Assembly: GCA_902806065.1 (NCBI GenBank)
Contig: CADCVE010000090.1
Coordinates: forward strand, 1 to 64,000
DNA length: 64,000 nt
DNA from: an uncultured Rubrobacteraceae bacterium
GTDB lineage: Bacteria > Actinomycetota > Rubrobacteria > Rubrobacterales > Rubrobacteraceae
Direction: 5' to 3'
How positions within the stretch are numbered: the stretch's first letter is position 1; every line of letters begins with the position of its first letter. Both the position numbers and the translations under genes were made by a program. A model generated the notes under the pieces. That model ran no database searches, was not told the origin of the DNA, and saw nothing but the letters and a program-made list of their open reading frames with translations. Positions 44,040 to 52,809 of this stretch are shown here, one piece after another.

Positions 44040-45626
44040 TTAGCGGGTACGGTCCATAGGGGCCTTGCCCCCGGCGATCTCCGCCATCCTCCCGGCCAAA
44101 GAGCCCCAGCTCAAATCCTCGACGCTGTTGCGGCGCACGATCTCCCGGCACCTCTGCCGCTCCTCCGCTGGCAGGGCTAGATATGCGGCCAGTGCCTGCG
44201 CCAGGTTGTCCCCGAAGTCCCCTTGCAGACTTACCTGGACGTCGAATGGGAGTCCCCGGCCTACGAAACCACCCGCCTCTCTGAGGCCGGAGTGGTCGGC
44301 GACGAATGGCGGCACCGACGAGGCGGCAAGCTCGGCCGCCACCAGGCCGAAGGTCTCCGGGAAGATCGAGGGTACTACACCAACCTCCGCCGCTGGCAAG
44401 ACTCGCGCAAGCTCCGCGTGGTACAGCGGCCCCACGAACTCTACGTCCTTGACCATCCCCGCGGCATCGTCTATCAGCTCTTTCGTAACCTCGAAGTGCT
44501 CCATCGCCGAGTCTTGCCCGCCCTCGAAGAGTCGCCCGTGGTTTGCCAGAAGTTCCACTACTCGCCGGTTGCCGGTCGAGAGGGCGAAGATGAGGGCTTC
44601 GAGGCCCTCGCGAAAGGTGCCGTAACCGATCACCAACAGCCGCGCGTACGTCTCCCTTCGCACCCGGGCAAAGGCCGAGAGCAGGCAGTGAACGCCCTTG
44701 GAGTGAATCAGCTTGCCGACGTACAAGATCACCGGCTCGTCTCCGTCGAGTAGCTTGCGTATACGGACGCCGGCGTCCGTGTCGTGCCGCCGCGGCTCGT
44801 ACCGGTTCGAGATGGCCTTCAACTCCCTGGCAAGATCCGCCGCGCTCCCCATCTCCGAGAACCGGTCGAGAACTTCGCGCAAACTCTCCGTCTGTTCGGG
44901 ACCGCGGCCGGGGCCGCCGATGAGTGTCTCGGTCACGTGCGGGTCCAGAGCACCCGGGCGGAAGAGACTGGTGTCCACCCCGCCGGGGAGGGCGATAGTC
45001 AGCCCTTCGAGGTGCGGGAAGTCCTCGGCGATGGTGCCGGCGCTGTGGGTGGAGAGGGCGACGATGCTCGTGGCCTCCGAGAGGCCGCTGTTCGCGACCT
45101 GCATGTAGAACTTGCTCCGCCGCGCCACGTACTGCAGGCAGCTTCCGTGGACGATGCTGACATACGGGACTCCCGTGCCGGCGAGGGCCTGGCGCATGAT
45201 CTCCGGTCCCGGAACCGAGTGGTTCGTGACGGCTCCCGTTGCCTCCGAGTATTTCAGGACTGCTCGCACCGCCGCGACGTTCTTTGTCACGTAGTTCTCG
45301 AACTCGGTCTCCGAGAGGTCCAGGAAAGTCTTTACGCGCCAGCCGGGGTAGTCGTCGTAGACGTAGACCGGGAGGAGGTCGCCTATCTCCGGCTGGTAGA
45401 CGGAGCAGGAGCCGGGGTAGGGGGGGGCTTTCTCTCCGAGCATCTCGACGCTTCCCTCACCCACCCGGTAGTGTCCGTTCACGAAGTCAAAGGTGAGGGG
45501 GTCTGCCTCCTGGCAGAGCAGGTGTATATGGTGGCCCATCTCTGCCAGTGCCCGGCAGAGGTTTTGAACGTAGATGTTGCTCCCCGTACCGGAGAGCATG
45601 TATCCGTGCGTCATTATCAGGTTCAT
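44040..45626 (-). CDS. GT4-family glycosyltransferase
   Basis: A 528-residue GT-B glycosyltransferase with unusually large insertions. The N-terminal acceptor domain begins MNLIMTHGYMLSGTGSNIYVQNLCRALAEMGHHIHLLC. The donor domain starts near residue 300 with PVILYVGKLIHSKGVHCLLSAF; the E-x7-E nucleotide-sugar motif is VVPSIFPETFGLVAAELAASSVPPFVADHSGLREAGG. Donor and acceptor are unknown. ATG 45626 is chosen because GAAAGAG precedes it and the typical N-terminal strand begins there. Confidence 0.88.
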   Translation of the reverse strand: MNLIMTHGYMLSGTGSNIYVQNLCRALAEMGHHIHLLCQEADPLTFDFVNGHYRVGEGSVEMLGEKAPPYPGSCSVYQPEIGDLLPVYVYDDYPGWRVKTFLDLSETEFENYVTKNVAAVRAVLKYSEATGAVTNHSVPGPEIMRQALAGTGVPYVSIVHGSCLQYVARRSKFYMQVANSGLSEATSIVALSTHSAGTIAEDFPHLEGLTIALPGGVDTSLFRPGALDPHVTETLIGGPGRGPEQTESLREVLDRFSEMGSAADLARELKAISNRYEPRRHDTDAGVRIRKLLDGDEPVILYVGKLIHSKGVHCLLSAFARVRRETYARLLVIGYGTFREGLEALIFALSTGNRRVVELLANHGRLFEGGQDSAMEHFEVTKELIDDAAGMVKDVEFVGPLYHAELARVLPAAEVGVVPSIFPETFGLVAAELAASSVPPFVADHSGLREAGGFVGRGLPFDVQVSLQGDFGDNLAQALAAYLALPAEERQRCREIVRRNSVEDLSWGSLAGRMAEIAGGKAPMDRTR

Positions 45627-45732
45627 CTCTTTCAGAATAGCAAAGGCTACCTGTTGCCATCGGGTCAACGCGGCGGTGAGACTGTAATATTCCGGGACAG
45701 CAACTATATTATCCGGCAAGAGGAGGACGTTG

Positions 45733-46425
45733 ATGGCGCGTACAAAGGTTGCATCCGTTCCGGAGGTTGGGGGCGAGGCCCCGGAGTTTCATTTGCCTTC
45801 GGCCCAGGGAGGACAGCTCCGCTTGAGCATGAGAACCGCGCGCGGGCCGGTAGTAGTGGTCTTTTACGGACCTTCCGAGGAGGACGTGGCGTACTTCAAG
45901 GAGCTGGCGGCGAGAGAGGATGAGCTCAACTTGGCTGCTGCTTCCCTCGTGGGCATCGGACGCGGCGAGCCCGGCGCCGCACGCGACTTCGTCCGGGAGA
46001 CAGGAATAAAGTCTTATGTCCTCTACGACTACGCTGGTGTCGCTACCCGCGAGTACGGTCTCCTGGAGAAGAGCAAGGAGCATGGAGAGCAGGCCCGCCC
46101 GGCGACGTTCATTGTCGACTCCGACCACAAGGTCGTCCATGCCTGGGTAGGGGAGAGGCCGAAGGTAGAAGAGATACTAGCAAAGGTCTCGGAGATCACC
46201 GGCCTCCCCAAACCCGCCGAAGAGGAGGCCGAGAAAGGCGCGGAGAAACCGGAGAAGGGAAAGACCGCGGACAGCAAGGCGGGCGAGGCTGGAAAAGCGG
46301 GGGGACGCGAGAAGCTCTCCCCGGAGGAGCGGGAGAGGCGCCGGGAGGAGCGCCGGGCCGCGAGGGCAAAGGAGTCAGGCGACGCCGAAGGAAAACCCGA
46401 AGGCGAACCCGCGAAGGGGGAGTAG
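45733..46425 (+). CDS. Peroxiredoxin-like (AhpC/TSA fold) protein lacking cysteines
   Basis: A 231-residue protein. Residues 10-160 follow the thioredoxin/AhpC-TSA pattern: GGEAPEFHLPSAQGGQLRL, VVVVFYGPSEEDVAYFKELA, ARDFVRETGIKSYVLYDYAGVATREYGL, ARPATFIVDSDHKVVHAWVGER. The peroxidatic Cys position is replaced (GPSEED) and the whole protein contains no Cys, so thiol peroxidase activity is unlikely. A Lys/Glu-rich tail (165-231) is probably disordered or helical. GAGGAGG precedes ATG 45733. A coiled-coil gene follows after 3 nt. Confidence 0.75.
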   Translation: MARTKVASVPEVGGEAPEFHLPSAQGGQLRLSMRTARGPVVVVFYGPSEEDVAYFKELAAREDELNLAAASLVGIGRGEPGAARDFVRETGIKSYVLYDYAGVATREYGLLEKSKEHGEQARPATFIVDSDHKVVHAWVGERPKVEEILAKVSEITGLPKPAEEEAEKGAEKPEKGKTADSKAGEAGKAGGREKLSPEERERRREERRAARAKESGDAEGKPEGEPAKGE

Positions 46426-46428
46426 ACC

Positions 46429-47562
46429 GTGGAAGAGAGGGACCGGCGCGAGGCCGAAGACCCCAGGGACGAGTCGAACATGCAGGAGAGCACGGACGCA
46501 CAGGCGAAGGACGATACAGCTAACAGACCTGGGGGTGACCCTATGGATGCCACCGCGCCAACCGATGCACCGACGCCTGCGGATGCTCCCGTGGCGGACG
46601 ATTACCCTGCTGGGGAGGTGCCTGTGACGGAGGAGCTGGTACGAGATGCCAGGGGGGACGCCGAGAGAGACAGGCGCGGCGCGGCGCGCGAGGCTGAGGA
46701 TGAAGCCGAGGGCGGCGCGGAGGTTGCGGACCTCGATGAGTTTCGTAGGCGGCTCGGGGCGAAGGACCGGCACGTACGGGGGTTGTATGAGGAGTTGGCT
46801 GCAGCCAAGCTCGCGGCTGACGAGGCACGGGCGCGGCTGGAGGCTGGTGAGGTACGTGTGCGGGACCTGGAGGAGGAGCGGGAGCGGCTCAGGGAGAGGG
46901 TGCACGAGTTCGAGGAGGAGGAGCGCGTACGGCGTCGTCGGCGCGAGGGACAGGACCGCCGGGCGGCGCGGCTGGAACGTGAGATCGAACGCCGCGAAGA
47001 CGACATCAGGCGCCTCGAAGACGTGCTTGCGCAAAGGGAAGAGGAGATGTCCGCCTATGGCCAGGAGACGCAGGGCGTAGTCTCGCGCAAAGACATGGCC
47101 CTCGAAGACGCCCTGAGAAGAGTCGAGGGGTTGGAGCGCGACCTCGAAGAACGCGAGGACGAGGTCGTGAGCCTCAAGGCGACCATAGATCAGATGCGGG
47201 CCGAGCTAGACCTGGAGTACGAGCTCAGGCGGCGGATGGCCGACCCGGCGAACCGTCTCCGGGCCGGCATCGACCTCTTCAACGACTCGGAGCATCTGCG
47301 GGAGATCGGCCAAATTTCCAGGTCTCTGGGCCGGCCGGAGGTCTACGTCGCCCTCGAAAGCGGAGAGAGCGACGAGCCGCCGGTCATCCTGGCCTTTACT
47401 TGGGGCGGCGTTACCTGGCGAATCTACGCCGCCAACCCGGGAATAGCCGTGCAAGAGCCCCGCGTCTACCTAAAGGACGCCGGCGAAGACCTCTCCGGCG
47501 TGGACCAAGAGATCTCCAACGCCCACGTGGGCCCCGGAGGACGGGTAATTCTGGGGTTGTAG
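46429..47562 (+). CDS. Coiled-coil protein of unknown function
   Basis: A 377-residue protein: disordered acidic N-terminus (1-90), a long charged coiled coil (about 100-265, rich in heptads such as RDLEEERERLRERVHEFEEE), and a C-terminal globular domain (about 275-377) with PEVYVALESGESDEPPVILAFTWGGVTWRIYAANPG. The start is GTG 46429, with GGGGGAG just upstream. The tight junction with the cysteine-less peroxiredoxin-like gene suggests they work together. Confidence 0.7.
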   Translation: MEERDRREAEDPRDESNMQESTDAQAKDDTANRPGGDPMDATAPTDAPTPADAPVADDYPAGEVPVTEELVRDARGDAERDRRGAAREAEDEAEGGAEVADLDEFRRRLGAKDRHVRGLYEELAAAKLAADEARARLEAGEVRVRDLEEERERLRERVHEFEEEERVRRRRREGQDRRAARLEREIERREDDIRRLEDVLAQREEEMSAYGQETQGVVSRKDMALEDALRRVEGLERDLEEREDEVVSLKATIDQMRAELDLEYELRRRMADPANRLRAGIDLFNDSEHLREIGQISRSLGRPEVYVALESGESDEPPVILAFTWGGVTWRIYAANPGIAVQEPRVYLKDAGEDLSGVDQEISNAHVGPGGRVILGL

Positions 47563-47700
47563 CTGTGTAGCAGATAGTTCAGCCGTCAGCTATCAGCCTC
47601 TTGTTTTGGTCCGTCTGTATAAGAGATGATCTTACGGGTGATGGAACACTATCGGCGGAGAACGGCCCGGCTAGCTCCGGGTTTTGACTACTCGCCAGTA

Positions 47701-47901
47701 CTATCTACGGGGGGCCTTCTCCCGTTCTTCGTCGGGGTCTTCGCCGCCCAGTTCCCCCTTCTTCTTGTCGCGGCCGAACTCGAATTTGAAATCGCGGACG
47801 CCCCGTCCCAGGGAACGGCCGAGGTCCACGATGCGGCGGGGACCGATTATGAGGAGGACGATAAAGAGGACTAGCAGTACCTCCAGGACGCCGATGGTCA
47901 T
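47701..47901 (-). CDS. tatA: TatA/TatB-family twin-arginine translocase component
   Basis: A 66-residue protein with a short N-terminal helix (VLEVLLVLFIVLLIIGPRRIVDLGRSLGRGVRDFKFEF) giving the TatA layout: membrane helix, Gly-Pro hinge, amphipathic helix and charged tail. Its ATG overlaps the stop of the upstream SRPBCC gene (TAATG). No tatC lies in the window. Whether it acts as TatA or TatB cannot be decided. Confidence 0.88.
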   Translation of the reverse strand: MTIGVLEVLLVLFIVLLIIGPRRIVDLGRSLGRGVRDFKFEFGRDKKKGELGGEDPDEEREKAPRR

Positions 47902-48350
47902 TAGTAGCGCCTCGCTTCCATGAGTTGCTTGAGCCTGAGGAGGGAGCGCTCGCCGTTTTTGCGAGCGAAGCGTTCCATGCCCACCAGGCGTGCCGCGCGG
48001 TTCAACACCTTGCCCTTCAACTCGAAGTCGCCGAGGTAGGAGACTATGCACGAGGAGGAGTCGCCGCCGGATGGAGCGACCGATACCTCTCCGCCGCCTT
48101 CGATGGTCGAGGTGTAAGCCCAGCGCATAATGCTGTCGTTATGCTCTAGCACCTTTACCTCCGGCTCTAGCTTGCCGACTGGGCTTTCGAGCCTGAGCCG
48201 GTAGACGTCTTCGGCCAGACGCTCGACGCCTTCGACACCGACCATCCACTCCTTGGCGTTGCGGAAGTCCCCGATGTAGGCCGCTACGGCAGGAGCCGGA
48301 GCCTCTATGCGCTGTTTGATAGCGACGAGGTTCTCATTGGGCTGCTTCAT
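47901..48350 (-). CDS. SRPBCC (START-like) family protein
   Basis: A 149-residue single-domain protein with the polyketide cyclase/START pattern: KQRIEAPAPAVAAYIGDFRNAKEWMVGVEGVERL, ESPVGKLEPEVKVLEHNDSIMRW and a C-terminal helix MERFARKNGERSLLRLKQLMEA. It likely binds a hydrophobic ligand. The ATG at 48350 overlaps the stop of the zincin gene upstream (ATGA), and its stop overlaps tatA, so the three genes are translationally coupled. Confidence 0.75.
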   Translation of the reverse strand: MKQPNENLVAIKQRIEAPAPAVAAYIGDFRNAKEWMVGVEGVERLAEDVYRLRLESPVGKLEPEVKVLEHNDSIMRWAYTSTIEGGGEVSVAPSGGDSSSCIVSYLGDFELKGKVLNRAARLVGMERFARKNGERSLLRLKQLMEARRY

Positions 48351-48709
48351 CCCCAGCCCAACTCCGCGATGCGCTCCTCGTCGAGGCCGAAGTGGTGGGC
48401 GATCTCATGTACCACCGTTACCCTTACCTGCTCCTCCAACTCCTCGTGCCTGAAATCCCGCTCCAGAGGCCCGCGGAAGATAGTGATCTTATCCGGCAAG
48501 AACCCGTGATACCCCGCCGTCCTCTCCGTCAGGGGCACCCCCTCATAGAGCCCATAAAGCACGTCACCCTCCTTACCCGGTGCGAGCGGCGTCGAGTACT
48601 CCGGCCAATCCTCCACCACTATCGCCACGTTATCCAACAACTCGGCCAACTCCGGAGGCAGCCCCTCCAGAGCATCCTCGACCATCTCGTAGAAATCCTG
48701 CTTCTTCAC
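48347..48709 (-). CDS. Actinobacterial-type minimal zincin metallopeptidase-like protein
   Basis: A 120-residue PF06262-type (DUF1025) minimal metallopeptidase. The zinc motif HEIAHHFGLDEER (HExxHxxG with a further Asp) sits near the C-terminus, preceded by the substrate-strand region TIFRGPLERDF. GTG 48709 is preferred: TACAAT lies 7 nt upstream, giving a leaderless start; the ATG at 48718 overlaps that -10. The function is unknown. It heads an operon with an SRPBCC gene and tatA. Confidence 0.85.
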   Translation of the reverse strand: MKKQDFYEMVEDALEGLPPELAELLDNVAIVVEDWPEYSTPLAPGKEGDVLYGLYEGVPLTERTAGYHGFLPDKITIFRGPLERDFRHEELEEQVRVTVVHEIAHHFGLDEERIAELGWG

Positions 48710-48880
48710 GCAAAACATTGTACACGCGAGGAGTTACGAGTTTTTTCGCTTCTAGTCCCTTCCGGTTAGTACAAAGCTGCGTTCAGAAGAGACAAGGTAA
48801 AACTACTAAAGATTTTCTCAAAGTGTGCCGATAACACAGCATGGCACGAGACAGTTATGTTTTCCAGGTAACGCAGTCAC

Positions 48881-48960
48881 AGAACCGCTGCGAAAGGGCA
48901 AAACCGCCGCGAGGCGGTGGCGCAAAGCCAGGGACCTCAAAGAGGCAGCCGGTTACCGAA
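48881..48960 (+). promoter_or_regulatory. Cyclic di-GMP-I (GEMM-I) riboswitch
   Basis: The leader contains all hallmarks in order: AAAGGGCAAAACC (family A-GGGCAAACC), a P2 stem ACCGCC/GGCGGT closed by a GCGA GNRA tetraloop, GGCGCAAAGCCA (family GACGCAAAGCYA), a P3 stem CCTC-AAA-GAGG and GCCGGTTACCG. The outer strands AACCGCTG (48883-48890) and CAGCCGGTT (48947-48955) pair as P1. The G at the ligand-binding position indicates c-di-GMP rather than cGAMP. An AGGAGG at 48962-48967 follows directly, so control of translation is likely. Downstream lie a hybrid kinase and a GGDEF diguanylate cyclase. Confidence 0.87.
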
Positions 48961-48970
48961 CAGGAGGACA

Positions 48971-49286
48971 GTGCGCGTCGAATTTGTGTACTCGGATCAT
49001 CGCAGACGACTCTTATGAGAACGGCTGACGTATATACGCTGGCCGGGGAGCAGCATGCGGAGATCAATGAGCAACTCCGGGGCATGAAGTGACCGGTAAG
49101 ATGACGCGTTCCGATCGGCGAGATCCGAAGGCGCATAGAGGCAGAGCCAGGTCTCGACTCTTGAGATGGCTGCTAGTGCCCGCAATTACTTACGCCCTCG
49201 CGACAGTAGTCGGTTTAGCCGATGTGCTTCAGAGGCTCTTGCTTGCTTCAGGGTATGGCGAGAACCGAGGATTTGAACATGAATAG
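48971..49286 (+). other. Chain of three overlapping mini-ORFs between riboswitch and kinase
   Basis: GTG 48971-49018 (15 codons) ends in TGA overlapping ATG 49015 (ATGA); that 25-codon ORF ends at 49092 overlapping GTG 49089 (GTGA); the 65-codon ORF then runs to 49286, overlapping the kinase ATG 49279. The third has a basic N-terminus and a hydrophobic segment ([29 protein letters not shown]). They may be a translational relay from the riboswitch-controlled site to the kinase, or the remains of one frameshifted gene. AGGAGG is only 3 nt from the first GTG. Confidence 0.4.
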
Positions 49287-51462
49287 AGTAAAACTGTCCC
49301 TGAGAAACCGGGGATACGTAGACTTAGCTGTCCTTATATCTTGTGGCCTCTTGATATTCGTGCTAGCGGCCACTTTCGAAGCGTTCGAGGCGTTTGAGAA
49401 TTGGTCTCGACAGCACGAGGATTGGCAACTGGACGAGTTGTTCACCTTGGCCGTGGTTCTATCCGCCGTCCTTGGCATTTTTGCTTGGCGAAGGTGGAGG
49501 GAGGCCAAGCACGAGGTTGCAAAGCGTAAGCAAGCCGAGGAAGAACTGCAGAAGGCCAGAAACACTGCCGAGGCGGCCAACCGGGCCAAGAGCGAGTTTC
49601 TGGCAAACATGAGCCACGAGATACGAACCCCCATGAACGGCGTCATCGGCATGACGGGGCTGCTGCTTGACACGCGGCTGACCCGCGAGCAGCGTGAGTA
49701 CGCCGAAACGGTGCGCGGTTCGGGTGACACCCTGCTTACTATTATCGACGATATCCTCGACTTCTCGAAGATCGAGGCGGGAAAGCTGCGCCTCGAGACC
49801 ACTGACTTTGATTTGCAGATGGAAGTCGAGACCGTGACCGGGTTACTGGCTGAGCGTGCTCACGACAGGGGGCTGGAGTTAGTAAGCTTCGTCGAACGAG
49901 ATACGCCGAGCGCGCTGCGTGGCGATCCTGTTCGCTTGCGCCAGATTCTGACCAACCTTCTCAGCAACGCGATCAAGTTCACCAAAGAAGGAGAGGTCGT
50001 ATTGCATGCCGGGCTGGCCGAGGAGACGGACGACGCGGTGCTGGTTCGCTTTGATGTAACCGATACTGGTATCGGTCTCACACCCGAGCAGCAGGCGCGG
50101 CTGTTTCAGGCCTTCTCCCAGGCCGATACTTCTACCACCCGCAAATACGGTGGCACGGGCTTGGGTCTTACGATCTCCAAGCAACTTACCGAGTTGATGG
50201 GCGGGGAGATCGGGGTAGAGAGCGAGTCGGGCGAAGGGAGCACTTTCTGGTTCACCGCACGGTTCGAAAAGCAACCGGCAGACGTGCAGAGGGTGACAGG
50301 TTCCGCGACAAGCCCTCTCACCGACCTCCGAGACCTGCGCGTCCTCATCGTTGACGACAATGCTACCAACCGCTCGATACTGCACAAGCAGATTATCTCC
50401 TGGGGTATGCGCAACGGGAGTGCTGAGAATGGTAAACACGCTCTCGAGATGCTGCGTGCCGCCGTCGGTCGCGGCGAGTCTTACGATCTGGCGATCCTCG
50501 ACAAACAGATGCCCCACATGGATGGAATAGAACTGGCCCGACGGATCAAAGCTGATCCCGCTATCGCCACCACCCAGCTGATACTACTGACTTCCCTCGG
50601 CCAACAAGAAGATAGCGAAGAGGCGCGCCAGGCCGGTATCGCAGCCTCCCTCACCAAGCCTGTGCGCCAGTCCCAACTCTACGACGCCCTGGCAATGGTA
50701 ATGGCCGCAGCAGCTGATGTGACCTCACCCCCAGCCGCCACCGATGCGTCGCCCGCCATCTGGCACGATCTCGAAGAAGCGAGTATCCAGCCCCGCGCCC
50801 ACATCCTCGTTGCCGAGGACACCTTGGTAAACCAGAAAGTGGCCGAGCAGATGCTGGAGAAGCGCGGCCACAGCGTAGATATAGCCGAGAATGGTCTCCA
50901 GGCTGTCGAGGCCCTCTCGCGTACTCCATATGCTGCAGTGCTAATGGACTGCCAGATGCCCACGATGGACGGGTACGAAGCTACCGCCGAGATTCGGAAG
51001 CGCGAGGGCGATACGCGTCACATCCCTATCATCGCCATGACCGCTCATGCTCTGCAAGGTGAGCGGGAGAAGTGTCTTGCGGCGGGTATGGACGACTACA
51101 TCTCAAAGCCGGTAAGAGCTGAAGAGCTTGAGGCAGTATTGGAGCGCTGGATACCGCAAGTGGCTCTATGCGCAGAAGCTGACTTCTCGAAAATAAATGG
51201 CACTGCGGCGTCCGACGATACCATCGACCACAATGTACTGGCGAGACTACGCGAACTTCAACAAGAGGGCAAGCCAGATGTTTTGAATAGTCTGATCGAG
51301 ATTTTCCTTGGTGACACGCCGTCCAAGCTGGCGGCCTTGCGAGAAGCTGTAGCGCAGGGAGAGGCACATGATCGGATCCCATTCGTCGTGCCACTCACGA
51401 TGAGAGTCTTTGTACGGATTCTAGCTGCTCGGCTTCCCTCGCCGCGAACTCTGTCGGGGTGA
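49279..51462 (+). CDS. Hybrid histidine kinase (TM-HisKA-HATPase-REC-REC-Hpt), truncated by IS insertion
   Basis: The frame has two membrane helices (about 14-33 and 54-70) with a short outside loop, a coiled segment, HisKA with His113 in [15 protein letters not shown], an HATPase with N box NLLSNAIKF and G boxes DTGIGL and GGTGLGL, REC1 (LIVDDN, phospho-Asp in [12 protein letters not shown], Lys in SLTKPV) and REC2 ([23 protein letters not shown]). The final Hpt domain begins near [12 protein letters not shown], but an IS element enters after the codons for AQGEA, so the present protein ends in 31 IS-derived residues and lacks the Hpt histidine. There is no recognisable sensor domain. It is under a c-di-GMP riboswitch. 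Confidence 0.9.
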   Translation: MNRVKLSLRNRGYVDLAVLISCGLLIFVLAATFEAFEAFENWSRQHEDWQLDELFTLAVVLSAVLGIFAWRRWREAKHEVAKRKQAEEELQKARNTAEAANRAKSEFLANMSHEIRTPMNGVIGMTGLLLDTRLTREQREYAETVRGSGDTLLTIIDDILDFSKIEAGKLRLETTDFDLQMEVETVTGLLAERAHDRGLELVSFVERDTPSALRGDPVRLRQILTNLLSNAIKFTKEGEVVLHAGLAEETDDAVLVRFDVTDTGIGLTPEQQARLFQAFSQADTSTTRKYGGTGLGLTISKQLTELMGGEIGVESESGEGSTFWFTARFEKQPADVQRVTGSATSPLTDLRDLRVLIVDDNATNRSILHKQIISWGMRNGSAENGKHALEMLRAAVGRGESYDLAILDKQMPHMDGIELARRIKADPAIATTQLILLTSLGQQEDSEEARQAGIAASLTKPVRQSQLYDALAMVMAAAADVTSPPAATDASPAIWHDLEEASIQPRAHILVAEDTLVNQKVAEQMLEKRGHSVDIAENGLQAVEALSRTPYAAVLMDCQMPTMDGYEATAEIRKREGDTRHIPIIAMTAHALQGEREKCLAAGMDDYISKPVRAEELEAVLERWIPQVALCAEADFSKINGTAASDDTIDHNVLARLRELQQEGKPDVLNSLIEIFLGDTPSKLAALREAVAQGEAHDRIPFVVPLTMRVFVRILAARLPSPRTLSG

Positions 51463-52267
51463 GATACCCCAACGCTCCATGCGGCCTGCTCTGGTTGTAG
51501 TGTTCTCGGTAGTCACCGGCCAAAACTTGCGCCTCCTTCAGATTGACGAACATCTCCCTGTTCAGTAGTTCGTCTCGTAGCCGGCTGATGAAAGTCTCCG
51601 AGTAGGCGTTCTCCCATGGAGCACCAGGCTCGATGTAGAGGGTCTCGACCCCGGAAGCCGCCAGCCAGCGCTTGATCGCCTTGGATACGAACTCGGGACC
51701 GTTGTCCGAGCGGATGTAGTCCGGCTCTCCCCGCTCGGTAAACAGCCGATCCAGGGTCTCCATCACGTCATGGGCGGTGATCGAGCGCTCCACCTCCAGC
51801 GCAAGGCACTCCCTGCCGTACTCATCCACTATCGGCATCACCTTCAACCTCCGACCGTCCTCCGTGGCGTCCATCGCGAAGTCGTAGCTCCAGACGTGGT
51901 CGATGTACTCGGCGCGTCTCCTCGTGCAGCTATTCTCTGAGGACCCTAAACGCCTTCGTTTGCGTTCCCTGGCCGGTACCTTGAGCCCCGCTTCTCTCCA
52001 CAGCCTCTGGACACGCTTCTTGTTCACCGCCCAGCCCTCCCTTCTGAGAAGCGCCCATACCCGCCGGTAGCCGTAGCGCGGGTTCTCCCGAGAGAGCACG
52101 ATCATCTTCTCCACCAAAGCCGCGTCTTTGCCGGCCCTGGTAGAGACGTGGCGTTGACTGGAGCGGGGTTGATTCAGTACCCGGCAAGCCCGACGCTCGG
52201 AGACCTCGAAGGTTTCCCGTAGGTGCACAACGGCTTCTCTCCTCCGGATCGGGCTCAGAAGTTTCCC
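51395..52267 (-). CDS. IS3-family transposase OrfB (made as OrfAB by -1 frameshift)
   Basis: From the slippery site at 52261-52267 the -1 frame runs to the TGA at 51395, about 290 codons. The region has [44 protein letters not shown] and a DDE integrase core: Asp in [10 protein letters not shown], Asp in [10 protein letters not shown] and Glu in [20 protein letters not shown]. All catalytic residues are present, so the element may be active. The frame remains open upstream to 52639 but that part is antisense to other sequence and has no start context. Confidence 0.92.
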   Translation of the reverse strand, partial: GKLLSPIRRREAVVHLRETFEVSERRACRVLNQPRSSQRHVSTRAGKDAALVEKMIVLSRENPRYGYRRVWALLRREGWAVNKKRVQRLWREAGLKVPARERKRRRLGSSENSCTRRRAEYIDHVWSYDFAMDATEDGRRLKVMPIVDEYGRECLALEVERSITAHDVMETLDRLFTERGEPDYIRSDNGPEFVSKAIKRWLAASGVETLYIEPGAPWENAYSETFISRLRDELLNREMFVNLKEAQVLAGDYREHYNQSRPHGALGYLTPTEFAAREAEQLESVQRLSS

Positions 52268-52530
52268 CGACTCACCTCCTTGAGGAGGTCGATGTCCAAT
52301 TCCTTTTCGGCAAGCAGCTTCTTTAGGCGGGCGTTCTCCTTCTCCAGCTCTTTGAGGCGCTTGGCCTCCTGCGGACTCGTTCCACCGTACTGCTTTCTCC
52401 AGCGGTGAAACGTGGCCTCGCTGACTCCGATCTCGCGAGCCACCTCCGAGACCTTCGCTCCACCGGACAGCTTGCCCTCCGCCTCGCGGAGTTTGCGGAC
52501 GATCTGTTCCGGGCTGTAGCCCTTTCCCAT
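52255..52530 (-). CDS. IS3-family transposase OrfA
   Basis: A 91-residue protein with an HTH (YSPEQIVRKLREAEGKLS, VSEVAREIGVSEATFHRWRKQYGG) followed by a leucine-zipper-like helix (RLKELEKENARLKKLLAEKELDIDLLKEV). AAGGAGG precedes ATG 52530. The end of the gene holds AAGGAGG-TGAGTCG-GGGAAAC-TTC-TGA (plus-strand 52255-52281): a slippery G-GGA-AAC heptamer one codon before the stop with an upstream ribosome-binding-like sequence, which should direct -1 frameshifting into orfB. Confidence 0.93.
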   Translation of the reverse strand: MGKGYSPEQIVRKLREAEGKLSGGAKVSEVAREIGVSEATFHRWRKQYGGTSPQEAKRLKELEKENARLKKLLAEKELDIDLLKEVSRGNF

Positions 52531-52605
52531 AGAGAGTCCTCCTTCTGCCCATCATGGGCCTCTGGACTCTCATCGTAACTGGACCGAATTCTGGGGGTCG
52601 GGTCA

Positions 52606-52808
52606 CACAAACCCTGGAGCAAGTGGCACACGCCCTCAAGGGGACCTGTGCCAGCCTTGGTGCCCGGCATATGGCCTCGATCTGTGCGGATCTCGAGGTG
52701 CTTGGTCAATCAGGAGACCTGACGCATACACTAAATTTGCTAGCCCGACTCGAAGCGGAGTTCGACCGAGTTCACGATGCTCTTACAGCTGAAGTGGTAG
52801 AGGGTTGA
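52606..52808 (+). pseudogene. Severed 3' end of the hybrid kinase gene (Hpt domain)
   Basis: After the IS, the kinase frame continues TLEQVAHALKGTCASLGARHMASICADLEVLGQ to a TGA at 52808. The phosphotransfer His is in VAHALKGT. The ATG/TTG-less fragment has lost its own start, so it is not expected to be translated except by read-through. Its stop is 1 nt before the next gene, showing the original kinase-cyclase coupling. Confidence 0.9.
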
Positions 52809-52809
52809 T

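Larger units (their letters stand above)
51369..52605 (-). mobile_element. IS3-family, IS407-group insertion sequence, 1237 bp, complete
   Basis: Ends are TGATCGGATCCCATT (left, 51369) and, read inward from the right, TGACCCGACCCCCAG (52605), imperfect terminal inverted repeats that become identical over TACGATGAGAGTC/CACGATGAGAGTC. A 4-bp direct repeat CACA flanks it (51365-51368 and 52606-52609), the size expected for the IS407 group. It encodes orfA and orfB on the minus strand with a -1 frameshift signal. Removing the IS and one CACA joins kinase codons GEA-QTLEQVAHALKGT in frame. The sharp ends and intact genes suggest a recent insertion. Confidence 0.92.

Noticed and set aside
52530-52639. 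Extension of orfB upstream of orfA as an independent gene
   Set aside because: The region is the IS end and flanking kinase DNA; orfB is reached by -1 frameshift at 52261-52267.
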